Of a stretch of 64,000 nucleotides of DNA, positions 61,353 through 64,000 are shown one piece after another. The translations under genes were made by a program, and so were the position numbers. The stretch lies in NCBI GenBank assembly GCA_027404165.1, contig DAHZCG010000006.1:1-64000 (forward strand), given 5' to 3'. The notes under the pieces were generated by a model. That model was not told the DNA's origin. It did not search any database and was given only the letters and a program-made list of their open reading frames with translations. Source of the stretch: Geobacteraceae bacterium (GTDB taxonomy: Bacteria > Desulfobacterota > Desulfuromonadia > Geobacterales > Pseudopelobacteraceae). The number at the start of each line of letters is the position of its first letter. The stretch's first letter is position 1.

Positions 61353-61835
61353 TCAGTTATAAAAATTTATCTTTTTTATGTGCCGTTTTGTACCATTCCT
61401 TTTTTTACCTGTTACCCCGGCAATCGAAAAGACATCCGCCAACTGCATCTTCCAGACTCCCTCCTGGCGTGTAAGCTTGAATTCACGGGTAACAGTTCCG
61501 GAGGCATATGGAGTACCCTCCAACCCAAGTTTAACGTAGATGGTGGCTTCGGTTTGCTTTTCATTTATAATCCGGAAATGTTCCATCTTCTGCCAGCAAC
61601 AGACTGGGTGAACGGTGGATTCCTGCATTTTTTCCACAAATGACTCGCGAGAGGTTTTACCTCGATGTGCCAACTGTTCAAAAAGTCGTTCATATTGACC
61701 CTCCCGCCAGAGATCAAGAGTATCAGACATGCTTTTTTCTAAGGGTGATTCCGTTTCCAGCGCGTGTCCAGCACCTGTATTTATCAGAATTGCCATCACG
61801 GCAACAACCACAGCAAACAGAACCCTGATTTTCAT
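61353..61835 (-). CDS. Secreted protein of unknown function, NTF2-like
   Basis: 160 residues. Signal peptide to about residue 26 (GAGHALE). The rest has alternating helices and strands (MSDTLDLWREGQYERLFEQLA ... GVWKMQLADVF) like NTF2/DUF4878 periplasmic proteins. Two adjacent cysteines (PVCCWQ). Function unknown. Located upstream of dgt, 44 bp apart, and may share its transcript. Confidence 0.65.
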   Translation of the reverse strand: MKIRVLFAVVVAVMAILINTGAGHALETESPLEKSMSDTLDLWREGQYERLFEQLAHRGKTSRESFVEKMQESTVHPVCCWQKMEHFRIINEKQTEATIYVKLGLEGTPYASGTVTREFKLTRQEGVWKMQLADVFSIAGVTGKKRNGTKRHIKKINFYN

Positions 61836-61927
61836 CGTTCACTCCCTTTAAAAATAAAAGCATCGTAGAGTAAATACTGTTAATCTGCAACGCCAAAAAT
61901 AGCAATGAGCAGCCATTTCTTGGCTAA

Positions 61928-61956
61928 TTGATAAATAATTATGAATAAAGTACTAT
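61928..61956 (+). promoter_or_regulatory. Sigma-70-type promoter of the 46-codon ORF
   Basis: TTGATA (61928-61933), 17-bp spacer, TACTAT (61951-61956). Start site expected near 61963, 24 nt before the ATG. Confidence 0.55.
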
Positions 61957-61986
61957 GATCAACAAGCGGTAGCCAAAGGGGGTATT

Positions 61987-62127
61987 ATGTGGTGCCAGGA
62001 AGATAAACTTCGCAAGATCATCTATCTGGGCAATGAAATTTCTCAGATCAAAGATATCGATCCTCTCCTTGAAAAAATTCTGCGCGAAGCTCAGGGTCTT
62101 ACAAGCCTCGCTGGCAGCAATATTTGA
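61987..62127 (+). CDS. 46-residue ORF resembling the start of a GAF-domain protein
   Basis: MWCQEDKLRKIIYLGNEIS ... DIDPLLEKILREAQGLTSLAGSNI. The part LLEKILREAQGLTSLAGS is how GAF domains of HD-GYP and sensor proteins start, with their usual LxxxxDLxxLLxxILxEAR pattern, but the frame then stops. The ribosome site AAAGGGGG, a good promoter and a strong terminator overlapping the stop make a complete small transcription unit. It is either a truncated gene that kept its signals or a genuine small protein. Confidence 0.5.
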   Translation: MWCQEDKLRKIIYLGNEISQIKDIDPLLEKILREAQGLTSLAGSNI

Positions 62128-62177
62128 GACACAGGGCTCTCCGCCAGGACTATATCACCCTGTGTCTCGTTTTTTTA
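62126..62177 (+). terminator. Intrinsic terminator of the 46-codon ORF
   Basis: GAGACACAGGG (62126-62136) pairs with CCCTGTGTCTC (62158-62168), followed by GTTTTTTT. The stem begins inside the stop codon. Confidence 0.85.
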
Positions 62178-62189
62178 AAATACTGACAC

Positions 62190-63209
62190 CTAAATTGTCC
62201 TTCCATCCACCTCGGCAAGTAGCCGCAACTTTTGCATCATAGTCTCGAATTTGACCGGTTTGAGAGACTGAGCACCGTCAGACGATGCGTGCTCAGGATC
62301 CGGATGTACCTCCACAATCAATCCGTCGGCACCCGCTGCCACAGCGGCATAACTCATGGGAGCTACATAATGATGATTACCGGTACCGTGTGATGGGTCA
62401 ATGACAACCGGCAGATGTGTTTTCCCTTTCAAAACAGGGATTGCCGATAAATCGAGGGTATTGCGGGTAGCTGTCTCAAAGGTGCGGATACCACGCTCGC
62501 AGAGTATCACAGACTGATTTCCCTCGCTCATGATATATTCTGCGCTCATCAGGAGTTCCTGGATTGTCATCGCCATCCCCCTTTTCAACAACACCGGTTT
62601 ACGGAGCTGGCCTACTTTTTTGAGCAGCGCAAAGTTCTGTGAATTACGGGCACCAATCTGCAGGATGTCGGAATACTCCGCCACCATATCGGCTGTTTCA
62701 GGGTTAATTACCTCTGTTACAAATGGGAGTCCAGTCAGATCACGTGCCTTGGCCAGTAGTTTCAACCCCTCTTCTTCAAGTCCCTGGAAAGAATAGGGAG
62801 AAGTACGCGGTTTAAATGCCCCACCACGTAAAATATGTGCCCCGGCTTTCTTGACAGCAAGAGCTGATTCAATAATCTGTTCTTCACTTTCGACCGAACA
62901 TGGACCAGCCATGACGACAATCTGTGAGCCGCCAATAACAACGTTTTCACTGATGCGTACTGTACTGGATTCTTTCTTAACTTCTAGCGAAGCAAGTTTA
63001 TACGGCTGGAGAATCGGCACAACATTTTCCACGCCATGAAGAGTCTCCAACGCCTGCAGTGCCGACTTGCCGCGTTCGTCACCGATAGCCCCGATCACAT
63101 CACGCGTCTCGCCATGAATTACATGTGACGTGTACCCCAACTCCTTGATACGCCTGAGAACTTCATCCTGGTCTTTCTTTGTAGCACCTGCCTTCATTAC
63201 AACAATCAT
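62190..63209 (-). CDS. aroF: 3-deoxy-7-phosphoheptulonate (DAHP) synthase, type I-beta
   Basis: 339 residues from the ATG at 63209 (AAGGACC upstream); an in-frame ATG at 63227 is less well placed. N-terminal ferredoxin-like regulatory domain 1-70 ([17 protein letters not shown]), then the TIM barrel: [60 protein letters not shown] with metal and phosphate ligands. First step of aromatic biosynthesis. Apparently controlled by the attenuator upstream. Confidence 0.94.
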   Translation of the reverse strand: MIVVMKAGATKKDQDEVLRRIKELGYTSHVIHGETRDVIGAIGDERGKSALQALETLHGVENVVPILQPYKLASLEVKKESSTVRISENVVIGGSQIVVMAGPCSVESEEQIIESALAVKKAGAHILRGGAFKPRTSPYSFQGLEEEGLKLLAKARDLTGLPFVTEVINPETADMVAEYSDILQIGARNSQNFALLKKVGQLRKPVLLKRGMAMTIQELLMSAEYIMSEGNQSVILCERGIRTFETATRNTLDLSAIPVLKGKTHLPVVIDPSHGTGNHHYVAPMSYAAVAAGADGLIVEVHPDPEHASSDGAQSLKPVKFETMMQKLRLLAEVDGRTI

Positions 63210-63229
63210 TTGCTGGTCCTTTCCCACAA

Positions 63230-63265
63230 ACAGTCAGGGCCGGAGATCCCCCCGGCCCTGACTGT
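63230..63265 (-). promoter_or_regulatory. Strong hairpin next to the DAHP synthase ribosome site
   Basis: Perfect 14-bp stem: ACAGTCAGGGCCGG (63230-63243) and CCGGCCCTGACTGT (63252-63265). It ends some 10 nt before the ribosome site, between the attenuator terminator and the start codon. No T-run follows it, so it is not a terminator; it could protect the mRNA 5' end or modulate translation. Confidence 0.6.
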
Positions 63266-63283
63266 TCTGAGTATTCAGACAGT

Positions 63284-63317
63284 AAAAAACCGGGGAGACT
63301 TTCGTCTGCCCCGGTTT
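63284..63317 (-). terminator. Attenuator terminator of the DAHP synthase leader
   Basis: On the minus strand AAACCGGGGCAGAC pairs with GTCTCCCCGGTTT (one bulged base) around GAAA, followed by TTTT. It lies 75 bp before the start codon, within the transcribed leader. Confidence 0.82.
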
Positions 63318-63366
63318 GTGGTTTCGTGTAATAGCTTCTTCGCTTACACCTCTACCCGGGCAGACG
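63303..63366 (-). promoter_or_regulatory. Antiterminator pairing of the DAHP synthase attenuator
   Basis: The leader-ORF end CGTCTGCCCGGG (63355-63366) can pair with CCGGGGCAGACG (63303-63314), 11 of 12 bases. The latter is also the 5' arm of the terminator, so the two hairpins exclude each other. Confidence 0.7.
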
Positions 63367-63430
63367 GCCTGAAATAAAAGCCGAACCAAAAGTAAAAGCT
63401 GAAAGCGATGTAGAAGCGGTTTGAGTCCAT
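63344..63430 (-). CDS. Aromatic-rich leader peptide of the DAHP synthase attenuator
   Basis: 28 codons: MDSNR, then FYIAFSFYFWFGFYF, then RPSARVEV and a stop. Residues 6-20 hold seven Phe, three Tyr and one Trp, so ribosome speed would report on all three aromatic aminoacyl-tRNAs, as in pheL. The stop lies 27 nt before the terminator stem, and the last part of the ORF forms one side of the antiterminator. There is no clear ribosome site before the ATG at 63430; if the TTGACA promoter is used, the ATG is almost at the mRNA 5' end. Not detectable by usual gene callers because of its length. Confidence 0.72.
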   Translation of the reverse strand: MDSNRFYIAFSFYFWFGFYFRPSARVEV

Positions 63431-63461
63431 GCAGAGAAGTAAATCACAGAAATATCCATTT

Positions 63462-63467
63462 TGTCAA
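63462..63467 (-). promoter_or_regulatory. Possible -35 box (TTGACA) upstream of the leader peptide
   Basis: A consensus TTGACA on the minus strand at 63462-63467, just past the cheV stop. No good -10 box is found at 16-18 bp (GATTTAC region), so transcription may instead read through from cheV. Confidence 0.35.
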
Positions 63468-63474
63468 GAGCGAA

Positions 63475-64000
63475 TCACGCTGTCAACTCATCCACTACAT
63501 TGACCAACCTCGGTAAATCCGGTTTGGTTAAAATACAGTTAGCTCCAAGTCCAATCCATTTGCGTTTATTGTCCTCGGAAGCAAGAGAGGAAAAGATCGC
63601 AACGGGCAGATCCTTTAATGAATCTTCCTTTCGTACAAGCGAAGTAAGATGCAGACCATCCATCTGGGGCATTTCCACATCTGTAATCATCATATGTATT
63701 TTATCCCGGAACACTCCCCCGTCACGAGCGACATTTTGCATGGTTTGCTGAATAATATCCCACGCTTCGGCTCCATTTTCTGCCTCAACGACCGTATATC
63801 CGGCGGCTCGAAGACTGCTGCAGAGGGTCTTGCGTATAAAAACAGAATCATCGGCAACCAAAATGGTTCTATGGGCACGTTCTGGATTCGTTTCCGCACG
63901 ATTCATCATAAGAGAATCAAGCGGCTTGAGGGCACTCTCGGAACAGAGTTCGGCAACAATTTTCTCAAAGTCGAGTACGAGTATAATTCTGTTATCCATT
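63475..64000 (-). CDS. cheV: CheV-type chemotaxis protein (CheW-receiver fusion), C-terminal part
   Basis: The frame is open to the window edge, so the start lies outside; the ATG at 63999 is internal. Visible are the end of a CheW domain (NRIILVLDFEKIVAEL), a linker, then a receiver domain: ILVADDSVFIRKTL with the acidic pair, MMITDVEMPQMDG with the phospho-acceptor Asp, FSSLAS and the Lys in LTKPDLP. CheV proteins couple chemoreceptors to CheA and tune the output through receiver phosphorylation. It lies upstream of the DAHP synthase leader. Confidence 0.9.
   Translation of the reverse strand, partial: MDNRIILVLDFEKIVAELCSESALKPLDSLMMNRAETNPERAHRTILVADDSVFIRKTLCSSLRAAGYTVVEAENGAEAWDIIQQTMQNVARDGGVFRDKIHMMITDVEMPQMDGLHLTSLVRKEDSLKDLPVAIFSSLASEDNKRKWIGLGANCILTKPDLPRLVNVVDELTA

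Overview
The window reads as a chromosomal stretch of a Geobacteraceae / Desulfuromonadia bacterium. Evidence: a eukaryote-like citrate synthase, an atypical type II secretion operon of the Geobacter Oxp kind, a desulfoferrodoxin and rubrerythrin relatives, a diguanylate cyclase with a c-type haem motif, the pheA-tyrA-aroA-cmk-ispH-rpsA-ihfB gene order, and several sigma-54 promoters. I cannot name a species. There is no CRISPR array, prophage or insertion sequence that I can recognise; the region looks like ordinary core genome with small accessory inserts.

Layout. 1-9.6 kb: end of an outer-membrane porin, tRNA-Lys, larE, a GAPN-like dehydrogenase, suhB, a DUF445 protein, a 2-hydroxyacid dehydrogenase, desulfoferrodoxin and a gutted rubrerythrin gene. 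9.6-14 kb: citrate synthase with a visible promoter and operator-like repeats, an M24 peptidase and an orphan ParA-type ATPase. 14-29 kb: one long leftward operon, gspF-gspE-pilM-pilN-pilO-pilP-like-secretin-three pseudopilins-ftsE-ftsX-envC-ctpA-yibQ, joining a secretion machine to peptidoglycan-remodelling genes. 29-31.5 kb: dolichol-phosphate-mannose-synthase-like glycosyltransferase and NDH-2. 31.7-37.6 kb: a double-Cache histidine kinase and a sigma-54 activator converge on an operon of unknown small and membrane proteins. That operon has a canonical -24/-12 promoter and three copies of a palindromic upstream site. 37.9-45.5 kb: exonuclease, yaiI, ihfA, a YgjP-like peptidase, a ferritin-like protein and a GGDEF-EAL protein with a CxxCH sensor. 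46.6-53.7 kb: tRNA-Leu and the aromatic/ispH/rpsA/ihfB operon. 53.8-64 kb: HD and HDOD regulators, a PP-loop protein, a chemoreceptor, yfbR-dgt, DAHP synthase behind an attenuator, and the 3' part of cheV.

Two regulatory units stand out. (1) The DAHP synthase gene (62190-63209, minus) is preceded by a 28-codon leader ORF with 11 aromatic residues among codons 6-20. An intrinsic terminator follows, and its 5' arm can instead pair with the end of the leader ORF: a complete transcription attenuator for aromatic amino acids. (2) The unknown operon at 36824-35122 has a sigma-54 promoter (36867-36882) and three TTTTGCA-N4-TGCAAA palindromes 74 to 239 bp upstream of it. It lies next to a two-component system whose regulator is a sigma-54 activator. 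This is the best candidate in the window for an undescribed system.

Two further -24/-12 promoters precede small orphan proteins (37583-37338 and 54591-54758). A short repeat, CCCTGCCGGGYGCACAC, occurs three times, each time directly beside the terminator of a leftward gene.
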